Of a stretch of 64,000 nt of DNA, positions 21,923 through 32,975 are shown one piece after another. This DNA comes from Calvatia gigantea (lineage: Eukaryota; Basidiomycota; Agaricomycetes; Agaricales; Lycoperdaceae), in NCBI GenBank assembly GCA_025093985.1, contig JACAAK010000010.1, positions 149,501 to 213,500 of the forward strand, in the 5' to 3' direction. Under the pieces are notes generated by a model that saw nothing but the letters and a program-made list of their open reading frames with translations, ran no database searches and was not told the origin of the DNA. The stretch's first letter is position 1. Every line of letters starts with the position of its first letter. A program made the translations under genes and the position numbers.

Positions 21923-24900
21923 CTAGTTTCTTTGTCTGGGTGGTGATTTGGGTGATGACTTTTTGGATTTTCTACCCCTCTTTTTATGGGTATCCTCTGG
22001 ATGCCTATTTTGGTATTTAGCTATTGCGTCTTGGGTGTTTGCTAAGTTCGCCTCCGCTGTCCACATATCATCTTCATTGCTATACCCCTTCCAATGTACA
22101 AGGAACTGATATCCCTGTCCTCGTTTTTGTCATCCTCGGATTTCTTCCACTTTATATTCTTCTTCGTTATTGATGATCACTGGCTCGGGCACTGGTATTC
22201 TTTGTTGGCTTGGGAACATTGCCTTTTGTGCCAGGGTTAACAGCTGTTTGTTGAATACATCATGGATGGCCCATCCTTCTGGTAAGGCAAGCTGGTATGC
22301 CGCTTCTCCTATCTGTTCCTTGATTTGGAAAGGTCCATACCTTTTCTGGCCTAGCTTCTTTAATGGCTGATTGGTATGGACATTTGTGTTCTCTAGCCAT
22401 ACTTCATCACCAACTTGGTATTGTTTTTGGTGCAACTTGCTGTTATCATGTACCTGTTTCATCTTTTCTTGGTATGATTGTAGTGCTGCCATGGAGTTGT
22501 CTCTTGCCTTCTGGAGTCGTTTCAGGAACTCCGTGCTGCTAGGGTTATTCATTGTTCCATGATCCTTTCCTTTCCAAGGGTGTTGTCCGTAATTGAGATA
22601 GAAAGGTGTCTCTTGTGTTCCACTGTGCTTTTTGTCATTGTACTGGAATTCAGCCATGGGTAACCAGTGTGCCCAGTTGTTTTGGTCGTAGTTGCAGTAT
22701 AATCATAGGTACATTTCGACTTCTCTGTTGATTCTCTCTGTTTGTCCATTGGTCTAAGGATGGTAGGCTGTTGATAAGGTTCGTTCTATCCCTAGTCCCT
22801 TGAATAGTTCTCCTGTGAATTCTGATGTAAACTGTGGTCCTCAGTCGCTGAGGACTTTCTGCGGTACTCCATGTAGTTTCCATATTTCGTTTCTGTAATG
22901 TTGCACTATGTCTTTTGAGGAAACGTCCATCCTTGTTGCTATGAGTTGTATCATTTTTGAGAATCGGTCAACAATTACTAGGATGGCATCTTTTCCTTCT
23001 GATTCTGGTAATGGTCTGATGAGATCGATACTTATCTCTTCCCATGGTCCATTGGGAATAGGGAGTGGGTGTAGCAGTGTTTTTAATGGTGTTACACATG
23101 GTCTGTTCCTCTGGCAGTTCTGGCATCCTTTGATGTATTTTTTGACGTTGTTCTGTATTGTTGGCCACCAGTAGTCTCTGGTGACCAGTTCAACCATTCT
23201 GTATTGTCCTGGGTGTCCTGCATCCAGTGTATTGTGGTATTGTTGCAGTATTTCTTCTCAGAGAGTCAGATCAGGTAGTACATATATGCTGGTTTCTTTG
23301 TAGATTATTTCATCATGTTCTGAGATGTCAGATTCCTTTTCATGGAGTTTTAAGGTGATACTCATTTCCCTTTGATGGTTTGCCTTTATCCAGTCCATGA
23401 ATGTCAGAGTGATGAATAGTTCTACACGGAGTAGAATGGTGTCTTCGGAGCTTTCTTTGTTCCTTGACTGGTCCTGTAGCCAACTCTCCCTGATCATGGT
23501 GACTAGCCTGTCATCTCCTTGGTCTGATTCTTCATAGATTCTAGACAATAGGTCTGCTTTTGTGTTCATTTTTCCTGGTACGTGTCATAGAGTGAAATCA
23601 TAGTCTTATAGTCTCAGGTACCATCTTGCTTGTCATCCATTAAGTTTTTGTGGTTCTCTATAGTACTTGAGGTTCTCATAGTCCATCCAGATTTCAAATC
23701 TCTCCTCTGCGTCTAGCAGATAGTGTCGCCATTCCTTTAGTGCATGGATGATGGCTAGTAATTCTTTGTCATAAATCTTATAGTTTTGTTCTGCGGGTGA
23801 GAGTGTGTGTGATGTAAATGCAATTGGGTGCCACTTTTTGTTCTGTTCCTGTGAGAGCACTCCTCCTAATGTGTAGTTCGAGGTGTTAACTTCTACTCGG
23901 AATTGGCTGTTTCTTTGTGGTAAAGCTAGAGTGGGTTTTTTGGTGATTCGTTGTTTCAGTTTGTCAAATGCCGCTTGGTGTTCATTTTCCCATTTCCATT
24001 CAGTAGCCCCTTTGAGCTGGTTTAGGGGGGTCACAATTCTGCTGAAATCTTTGATGAACTGGCAGTAATAGTTGGTGAAACCCAGGAAGCATTCTACCCC
24101 CTTTTTGCTGTTGGGTTTCGGCCAGTCTCATACTGATTTGACTTTTTCTTCTTCCATTTCTATGTGACCATGTCCTATTTTCACTCCCAGCATTGGGATT
24201 TCCTCGGCGTTGAATATGCATTTGAATCATTTGAAGCATAGATTGTACTTTGCCACTCACTCCAGGAATCACACTGTTCATTCTTTTAGTTGCTCTTTGG
24301 TGTCTCCTGGGATGGCAAAGTTGTCCATGTAATTTACGATGTCTCCGTCTTGTAATAGGTCTTGGAAGATGCTCACCATCATTCTGGAAAAGGTTCCCAG
24401 CGAGTTGGTTAGCCAAAAATACATCACAGTTGGTTTGAACAGTCCTTCGTTGGTTAGGAAGGCCACTTTCCATTCGTCTCCCTCCTTGATTCTGACGTTG
24501 TTATATCCCCAAATGATGTCCAGTTTGTTGAAGTACTTTGCTTTTCCTAATTTGTTGATTATTTCTCCAATTTGGGGTAGTGGTGTCTTGTCTTTTACTA
24601 CTACACTGTTTAGTCGTCAATAGTCCTGAATGAGTCATTTTGAGCCATCTTTCTTTGGAATGAAGAAGGTAAGGGCTGTGTATGGGGACTTTGATGGCTG
24701 TATGTGTCCTGACTCAAGATTTTCTTTGACAAAGGCCTTGAGTTCGTCTTGTTCCTTGATTGTCATGTTGTAGGTACCGGCATTTATTTTCCTGGGTGCG
24801 TCTTCCATCAGGATTATTTCATGATCCCATTCCATTCGTTTAGGTAGTTTGTCGAAGGTTGTTTTGTTAAATAGGTGTGTGAACAGCTGGACATAGTCTT

Positions 24901-25480
24901 GTAAATCTGATGGTTCCATTGGGTTTGGTTCTTCCTCTTCTTCCCATATGTCTTCCATAGTCACCATACTTCAAATTCTGTTGGTGACCTGAATATTTTG
25001 GTGTAGAAATTGGCAATCCGGTGGACATCAGGTGAATTTGATTTCTCCTGTTTTCCAGTTGACCTCAGGGTTGTGTTTGATCAGCCAGTCATGTCCTAAG
25101 AAGATTTCTGCCCTGTCTTGAAGTTGTACTACCGATGCTTCAATTGTTTCTTTGTGTCCTTGTACCTCTACTTCGATAGTGGCTGTTTCTGTGACTTTTC
25201 CTCCTTAGTTTGTTGTACTGTCAGCGTTTAAAACCATGATTTCATGCTTTAGTTTCTTTGTTGGAATTTGTTCTTCATCTACAAGCTTTTTGCTGATGCT
25301 GCTGGTGGTGCATCCCAAGTCAACAATAGTATTGACCGTTATCTCTTTTTTTGGTGTCTGTATGTTTCCCTTCAGGTTTAATTCATGCTTTCGTTTTTGA
25401 GGAATTATATAGTATTTGTCTGATATCCTAGATACAAGTTTCTTGACTCATGAGGCAGTGCCTACTCAGAGTCTTCAGAA
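21923..25480 (-). pseudogene. pol: A2 pol
   Basis: Same domain order as A1, read leftward: protease (about 25330), reverse transcriptase with YMDN in place of YMDD (24320-24331), RNase H (about 23930-23640), HHCC finger (about 23250-23110), integrase core (about 23050-22700), GPF module and chromodomain (about 22160-21990). More than a dozen in-frame stops, mainly TGA from CGA. The -1 slip heptamer GGATTTT is present as its complement at 25480-25486. Confidence 0.9.
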
Positions 25481-26619
25481 AAATCCTGATGTTCTCCTGA
25501 GCTAGCTTCTTCTACTGCTCAGATTTGTACTTTCTTCAGCACAGTGCAGATTTTGGTGATGTGGCCTGTTTTTCCACAGTTGTAGCAGGTTAACCCCTTA
25601 GGCTTCTTGCAGTCCTTAGTGATGTGTCCAAAAATGCCACAATTGTAGCATTTTGGTTCTCCTTTTGCATTGAAGATGTGATGCCTGCTGCCTATCTCCA
25701 TGGGTTCTCCCATTCCTCTATAGGTGGTCCTAGAGCTGGTCTTCTTATCTCCTCGGTACTCAGATGCTTCTGCTTTGTATCCTTGTCCTACAGCTAAAAT
25801 AGCTTCTTTCCATTCAGAGTAGGTATCCGGGCAGGCACTAGGTGGGTAACCCATGATAGTGTGGATGATATCTTGTCGGGTGTTCTTTCTTAACAAGAAT
25901 ATAGCATGTTTGCTGTTGGTTTGGGCTTTGTTCTTGAGTACGTCAAACTCTATGAGGTAGTCAGCTGTGTTCTGATTTCCTTGTCTGAACTTCTCGATCT
26001 GCCATTCAGCTTTGGCATTCATCGCATCATTGGAGAACATTTTTTGGAATTCTTTGGCGAAGGTTTTCCAGTCTACTAAGTCTTCTCCTTCCAGAATCTG
26101 CGGTGCTTTCATTGCTGTGTATGCTCCTGCTGTTCCTCCATGTAGTCTGGCCAAGACTGCTATTGCTTTATTGTTGGCCATTATGATTTTGTTAAATCTC
26201 ATGAAGAATGTCATAGCTCTCCACCAATCATCAAATTTGGTACAGGTTCCATCGAAAAATCCAGGGTCGGGCACAAGGCCCTTTGTGCTAGATGCGGGTG
26301 CAGTGTTGTTGGTCATATCTAATTCTCCTGATTCTGATTCTGTGTCTTGGTTCTCTGGTTGTCTTAACTCTTCTTTTGCTAAGTCGAGTTCATTGAAGAG
26401 TTCTAATATAACTTCTTCTACTCCTGTTGGGTTTACTCCTTGTATAGTGTCTCCAGGTTCGTTGTCTGTGATTACAACTGGTTCTGGTACAGGTACTTCA
26501 GGGTTCTCTGCCTCCTCATCTGATGTGTTGGTCTCCTTGTCTATTATGAGTTTGTCTTCTTGTTCATCATCTGTGACTTCGAGCTGGGGTTCTCTGTATT
26601 TGTCAGGGTTCAAGCTCAT
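25462..26619 (-). pseudogene. gag: A2 gag
   Basis: ATG at 26619 matches the A1 gag start. It is the best preserved gag in the window: an acidic N-terminus, the gag domain and two CCHC knuckles, with only one in-frame stop (complement of 25516-25518, TGA for Arg) before the natural TAG at 25462-25464. No indel seen. Confidence 0.9.
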
Positions 26620-26687
26620 ATAATGGCTCCTAGGTTCATCGTGGTTTGAGTCTTTTTCAACTCTGTCCTCTACAAGGTGAGGTGGGG

Positions 26688-26698
26688 ACGCTTAACCA
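26688..26698 (-). other. A2 primer binding site
   Basis: On the minus strand TGGTTAAGCGT. Its complement ACGCTTAACCA equals the transcript-start segment of the A1 LTR exactly and differs from the A2 LTR by one CpG transition. Confidence 0.6.
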
Positions 26699-26837
26699 AA
26701 TGTTATGACCTTAGTCTGATAAGACCTCAGGTTGCAGCTTAGGCTAAGACTTGAGGGCAAGTAAGGGGAGAAGAATGAGGTGGTTAAGCATACTGAATAC
26801 AGTGGATGTATGTATGCTTAAATACTAGAGGGACATC

Positions 26838-27142
26838 TGTTACGACCTTAGTCTGATAGGACCTCAGGTTGCAGCTTAGGCTAAGTCTTGAGAGCAAGTA
26901 AGGGGAGAAGAATGAGGTGGTTAAGTGTACTGAATACACTGGATGTAAGTATGCTTAAATACAAAAGGAACATCTGGTTGAACAGATGGAGTAACTACAT
27001 GAAATGTCTGATAAGGATGGCATGGACATTAGTATGAATCATGCTCAGAGATCACTTGACAGGAATAGGTGAAACAGGTACACAAGTAGATAGGAATGCA
27101 GACGATAATGGAGTATGACTTGATCAGTGTGAAATCATAACA
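26838..27142 (-). repeat. solo family A LTR with ACATC duplication
   Basis: 305 bp, TGTTACGACC to CATAACA on the plus strand, flanked by ACATC at 26833-26837 and 27143-27147. It sits inside another LTR of the same family. It is probably the product of LTR-LTR recombination that removed an internal region. Confidence 0.9.
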
Positions 27143-27200
27143 ACATCCGGTTGAACAGATGGAGTAACTACGTGAAATGTCCAATAGGAATGGTGCAGTA

Positions 27201-28503
27201 AAGAGGCAGAAATAGAATACCAAGTGTGATATGGATGTACAGCTTAGATTAAGCTGTCAGAATAGATATGTAAAGATTTCTGCACAAGGCAAGTTCATAG
27301 GGAGGCAATCTGACAATATGCGAGACAATTCCACAAAATAACGCAAAATAACAATGCATAGAGAACACTAGAATAGCTAACTACCTTCGCTAAGAAGAGT
27401 AAAGCCAAGTTACACTGTAAAAGGTGTAACTTGCATCCCTTATCCAAGAAGTCAACAAGACACAGAACCTCAGGTACTCCCTAAGATTCACCCTTATCCA
27501 ATTAACAACCAGAAGCACACTGTCCTACACTTGTGATACACCAAGTATCAGGGTGTAGCGATGCAATACGCTCTTAATCTAAGCTCACTTCACAAGTAAG
27601 CCCGAGGTCTTCTTCTTAGATCAAAAGGTCTCAACCTTAGCTCAAGTCACTTAGTCTAGTTAATCTCGAAAGAACTTATTACTTTGCTTCACTCAGGCAC
27701 AATAGATCGCTTTTCACTGCGCTCTGAAGGCTGGACAATGACTAGTAGGTTCCTTGCCACACCCAACACCTCAGAGGGGGTTTATATATCATTTGGGTGC
27801 TCATTATGACAAGATAATGATTATACAACTAGGAACATATTATCAAGCAAGGTACAAACTGGAAGATTAGATCATGTGCCAAGAGAGCCGCAACCTATTA
27901 GATTAGTGAAACATTGGAAATACAGGAAGGTTTCAGGTATCTGTTTGTTCCAGGCTGTGTTCTAGCCCGTTCTCTGGTTCTGCATTCCTTTCTAAATATG
28001 TAGAGTATCTGAGATTTTGGATGTCATGTGAATTGGCCTCCTACATTTCCCCGTGGATTGTACACGAACACGTCCATATTCATCATTAGTGCTGAGTGAG
28101 CTTGTTAATCTAACAATGGTGGCATTTCCTTGTGAACACACCGATCATCCTTTTAGATTAAGCACGTCAGACTTATTTCTCGAGTTTAGACTCATCGGAG
28201 GGGTCCCGTAACTCTGTATAGATGCATTGGAATGGTTTTACTGCCTGGTCCAGCCAGAATCACGACTGGTCATATAGTACACTGTTAGAATTGCTTTTAG
28301 TTAAGCACAGTGGTCATCCCGTAGCCACCACTATCTGTCATCAATGGCCATAGTGTTCTACAGTGATCAAGTACTCTTTTATTATACTGTTGGGCTCTTA
28401 GATTAGGTTGTACTACTACAGGAAGGTTCAATGTAATCATTAGATTAGGCTTGTATGCCTTAGATTAGTGATTTTCGTGTGTGAAAACGGCTTTGCCATT
28501 ACA
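27201..28503. mobile_element. unidentified 1.3-kb insertion with GCAGTA duplication
   Basis: GCAGTA at 27195-27200 and 28504-28509 brackets 1303 bp that are absent from the sister LTR at 13802-14106. No ORF of note. It holds about eight copies of a TTAGATTA-like octamer in both orientations (for example near 27240, 27572, 27898, 28105, 28150, 28398, 28440, 28460) and a 9-bp-stem hairpin near 27412. On the minus strand it starts with TGTAATGG, but the other end is not CA. It could be a solo LTR of another family or a non-autonomous element. Confidence 0.6.
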
Positions 28504-28629
28504 GCAGTAGTTAATGCAAGTCATGCTCGGAGATTGCTGGACAGGAATAGGTGAAACAGGTATGCAAGTAGATAGGAATGTAGGTGATAACAGAGTACGA
28601 CTTGATCAGTGTGAAACCATAACAAAGAT

Positions 28630-29946
28630 GTGGAGCTCTGCCGATGTGTTATCCAACAGTACCATGACCACCCTTCTGCCAGACATCCTGGAGAACAAGA
28701 AACTTACTGGATGGCCAAAGCAGAAGTATATTGGCCAGGAATGAGTACCTTCATATGAAATTATGTCAAAGGATGCAGTGCATGTCAACAATTTAAAATT
28801 AACTGAAACCCTTCCCACCCATCATTGCAACCGATCCCACCACCAAACTCTACCAGACCATTCACACACATCGCAATGGATCTATTAACAGACCTGCCAA
28901 AATCCCATGGGTTCAACTCAATTCCGTCCATAGTGGACCATGGACTTATGAAGGGGGTAATTCTCACTCCTTGTATGAAAGAAATCACTGCCAAAGGAAT
29001 TGCTGACATAATTGTGGACAAGGTCTACACTCGATTCAGACTACTGGACAAAATAATCTCCGACTGTGACTCCAGATTCTGAGCAAACTCCAGCCAAGCT
29101 CTCATGAAACACTTAGGAATCACTCAATCATTCTCATCAGCCTATCACTCTCAATCTGATGGAACCACTGAATGATTCAACCAGGAAATCTCTGCTTACC
29201 TGTCTATCTATTGCACAGGAAACCCCTCCACCTGGTCTGAAACACTCTCTATTCTCAAGTTCTCCCATAACTCAAGAACACATTCTGATTGTAAACAAAC
29301 ACCTTTTGAACTCATGTATGGAACAAAACCTCATGGAATACCTATGATCCTTGAAGAATCAAACTACACCACCACTGAAGAAAGAATAGAATCCCTGGAT
29401 CATGCATGAAAAGAAGCCATCACAGCCCACAAGCTAGCCATGGAATGCATGGAACAATGAATCAAGTCAAAATTCAAACCCTTTACCCTAGGACAACGAG
29501 TGTGGCTAGAATGGAGAAACCTGAAACTCCCATTCAAATCAAATAAAATAGTGCCAAAACACCTCAGACTGTTCACAATACAAGAAGTCCTATTGCCACT
29601 CTCCTACTGACTTGATCTACCTGAAACATGGAATATTCACAATGTATTCCACACCACCCTTCTCTCCGAACACACTGAAAATGATATCCACAGACCAAAT
29701 CCACAACCACCCCTCCCTAATGTTATAGAAGAAAAAGAAGAATACAAAATCAAAGGTATTCTGAATCACCAAACCAAAAACAGACAAAGGGAATATTACA
29801 TCAAATGGAAAGGTTATGACCATGAAGAAAACTCCTGGGAAAATGAAGCACAACTGTTATCACATGCTCAAGAACTGTTACGAAAATATCAAAAAGAACA
29901 CCAACTAAATACCATCCCATCTAAACGACAAAAAAGACATAAATAG
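28630..29946 (+). pseudogene. pol: B1 pol, second part (integrase and chromodomain)
   Basis: In register with 13801 once A2 is removed. It has the H-H-C-C finger (about 28640-28790), the DDE core (about 28870-29180), a GPF-like module near 29560 and a chromodomain at about 29735-29880, ending at TAG 29944-29946. Several TGA stops (such as 28742, 29080, 29173). A typical chromovirus integrase, distant from family A. Confidence 0.88.
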
Positions 29947-30000
29947 ACAAGAAAACTATCATCATTCCACAACAACACCTTGTAAACCAAATTATCAATG

Positions 30001-31728
30001 GCACCCACCCAGAAGAACTATAAGAAGGGAAAGAAAGCTGCTATTGTAGCCTCATCCCCCTCTCCTTTGCTCTCTTCCATATCTTCCCTCTCTACAAAAA
30101 ATAACTCCCCAACCAGAAAAGTCTAATCCCTCCCCACCTCCCCTTGTATTTCTATACCCAACCCTCCCACTGTCACACCTGTGGACCACGAAACCCCCAT
30201 CCCAATCCTTCCCACTGTCCAGATAAACAAATTACTGGAAAAACCCATACTAACTCTGCCAGATGCCGTCTTCACCAAAGACAAACTCCAGCAAATCACA
30301 GACCAGAATAAACACTTCTGGGTCAATGTCTTCACTGGACCCGAGTGTATTTACATTCCCCCTTCCACCGAATCTACCAATCATACCCCCTGGGACAAGC
30401 TCACCTACTCTGTCAGAATGGGAAGCAGCTCCACTGTACCTGAACCTCATCCCCAGTGAACAGAAATATGAAACTCACCCCGTAACACTGAATCCTGAGA
30501 CCCACCAGTCTCTTTCTCCAAGGTCATCACTGGAACTACTCCCTATACCCCCTCCTATGATGTGAATTCAACTCTCCAATGACTCTTCTGGTCCCCAAAG
30601 CCTGAGTATGTCTACCTGATCTGAACTAACAATTCTACCCCAGCACTCCCCTCAGAGCGAGCTGGGATCCCAAAATCTCATAGGGAGGAACTTTCTCCTA
30701 AACCCTCTGACCCAACCACCCCCAATGCCGCCCACCTTGCCTAGGTCGCCACCAACCCCACTGACCGAGACCCCAATGCCACCTTCCAGTTTAGCCCAGA
30801 CACCACTCCAAATGATGGACCTTTGTTTGTGGAGCTATGGACTCAAGCTGATTTCTCATCTGAGGGATCCCTCCATGCAATGGCACTCAGGGGAGACCAT
30901 CGAACTCACTTCCACTTCCAATATCTATCTCATGCCAATCAATAAAACCACTGGTGCATTATCTGTGACACCATATCACAGCTCGAACATCTTTCTAGGG
31001 ATTATGAGCACGCTGCTGATAGAGCAGCCTTATTTATCCAGGCATCATGAAGCCTTGGATTACCTCAGGCTTACACCCGATACCTCCACAAAAATTGCAT
31101 TGAGCCTATCACATTTGACCCATGAACTGGCCCATCTTCAGTCAGACCACACCAATGAACCCATTTCCCCAAGAGAAACCCCTTCCCCAAACTGAATGTA
31201 CCTGCCTCAACCTCATCTGTCCCACCCAAACAACCAAATCTCACCTGAACAACTCAAAACAGCCATATACAACCTAATGGCCCATCTGGAATGACTAATA
31301 GCCTTTCAGAATTAACAAGAAAACCCCTCCACCCCAACCCAGGATGAGGATAAACTCCAACCCAACCCAGAGCAATGAACAGTCCAAATTTCAATCTGAA
31401 GGCCTTTTGCAAAAAATGTGCCAAGCTCCATCTTCCTACTGTAGGCCATTGGGCCAGCAATTGTGCCCATACCATCTGTCCCATCTGTCGAAAAACCCAC
31501 CCTGGTCATTACTGATGGACCTGCCCTCAGTATTTCTGCTGACTCTGTGAAACCCTTAACCCTCAACATAAACCCAAAGACTGCCTGAAATATACTGACC
31601 ACTTACAAGCCATGGAAAATATGAAACAATGATTCTAGGAACAAGTTCTGGACAACCCCCGCAATGCCTTCAATGATGAATACTATGATGATAGTGTCTC
31701 CCTTGACTACTCCTGTTTATCGGCATAA
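30001..31728 (+). pseudogene. B1 post-pol ORF with three CCHC zinc knuckles
   Basis: ATG 30001 opens a 576-codon frame that is in the same register as pol but separated by 54 nt and a TAA, and ends at TAA 31726-31728. The N-terminus is Lys-rich, then Ser/Pro/Thr-rich; a C-x2-C near 30958 follows. The C-terminal part (31408 to about 31590) has three knuckles: C-x2-C-x9-H-x4-C, then two C-x2-C-x6-H-x4-C. About fifteen in-frame stops, mostly TGA, break it. A second copy is at 60480-61475 (minus) plus 56163-56309. It is unrelated in sequence to family A ORF3. Function unknown; the knuckles suggest nucleic-acid binding. Confidence 0.7.
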
Positions 31729-31761
31729 AATTTTGGAGTAATTTGCCTAGAGATGGGCTAA

Positions 31762-32380
31762 TGTTATGAACTTATCCTCTGGACTACCATGGACTAACTT
31801 CATTCCCTTCCTTCCCATCAATGTATTAACCTTCTTCCTCTATACCCCGATCCATTCTTTATTTATTTATCACATGTACTTCTACCTCTGCTTCTTATGA
31901 CTCACTCTGTGTCATGTTCCTGTTTCACTTCTTCCATTCTAGTCAACAGACTTCTATCTACTTGTCTCTAGCTTCCTATGACTTGTATTGCTTCTTTTCT
32001 CATTCCCTTGTAATTCCGTAGCTTACCAATTAACTTGTAGTACTCTCTCACTGACTCATATCTTCTTACTATGTAATTACTCATCTCCTATGCATAGCTA
32101 GTATATAAATCTTAAGTAGTACAGCTGTATTACCTTAGGTTATTCTAGTAACAAGCTTTCTTATCTTCACTCGTCTGCTACAAGGTTAACAACCTTGGGG
32201 ACTGCAGTGACATTTAACTCAGACTTCTCAGACAAGTGCAAGCTTCCACTCAAGGGAAGCAATCCAAAGTCTGCACAGAGATCATTGAGACTTGTCAATA
32301 CTCCTGGGCTATAGTGTTGACCCTCTCTCTGAGTGGAGACGATCTGGGCCTGGTTGCGAAGTAAGGTAACACACATAACA
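31762..32380 (+). repeat. B1 3' LTR (619 bp)
   Basis: TGTTATGAACTT... to ...CACATAACA. The same start follows the B ORF end at 56310 and the same end occurs at 57382, which fixes both boundaries. The right flank is the middle of a family A gag (A3). Confidence 0.82.
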
Positions 32381-32975
32381 CCTTTACTGAAAAATTTAGG
32401 AAAACATTCTCAAACAACACAATAAATGCCAAAGTGGAATGGTGGATAGAAAAATTCAAGCAAGGGAACTGCAACACAGTAGACTACCTCATTGAGTTTG
32501 AGGTGCTCAAAAGCAAAGCACAGACAGATCACAAGTATACAATGTTCTTACTCAGAAAGAATCATAACAGGACATCATACATACCATCACTGGATACCCA
32601 CCTAGTGCCCAACCAGACACCTACTCTGAATAGAAAGAAGCTATACTAGCTGTAGGACAAGGATATAAAGCATTTGAATACCAAGGAGACAAGAAGACCA
32701 ATACTGGTACCACATATGGAGGAATGGGAGAACCCATGGAGATAGGCAGCAGACATCACATCTTTAATGCCAAAGGAGAACTGAAGTGTTACAATTGTGG
32801 CATTTTCAGCCACATTGCCAAAGACTGCAAGAAGCCCAATGGGTTAATATGCTATAACTGCAGAAAGACTGGATACATTGCCAAAGTTTGCACTACACCA
32901 AAGAAGATACAAATTTAAGCAGTAGAAGAAGTCAGTCAAGGAGAACAGAAGGATTTTTCTGAAGACTCCAAGTAG
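32381..32975 (+). pseudogene. gag: A3 gag fragment
   Basis: Begins inside the gag domain at the residues equivalent to A1 position 4530 or so. Both CCHC knuckles are recognisable (about 32789-32890), one with Gly-to-Arg and His-to-Tyr changes. It ends at TAG 32973-32975; in-frame stops include one near 32629. The GGATTTT slip site is kept at 32951-32957. Confidence 0.85.

Larger units (their letters stand above)
13802..28624 (-). mobile_element. A2: family A element (minus) with Copia, solo LTR and 1.3-kb insertions
   Basis: LTRs lie at 13802-14106 and 26701-28624 (the second is split). The internal order, right to left, is PBS, gag, pol, ORF3. The AAGAT duplication on both sides shows a clean insertion into B1. 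It later received the Copia element (14533-21329), a family A solo LTR (26838-27142) and an unknown 1.3-kb piece (27201-28503), each with its own duplication. Confidence 0.95.
26701..28624 (-). repeat. A2 5' LTR, interrupted by two insertions
   Basis: LTR pieces lie at 26701-26837, 27143-27200 and 28504-28624. Removing the solo LTR and the 1.3-kb insertion with one copy of each duplication restores an LTR of about 305 bp, matching 13802-14106. Confidence 0.9.

Noticed and set aside
30725..31195. A 156-codon open frame inside the B1 post-pol region as a separate gene
   Set aside because: It is in a different frame from the zinc-knuckle ORF, which runs through the same bases. It is open only because that strand lacks stops in the off frame.
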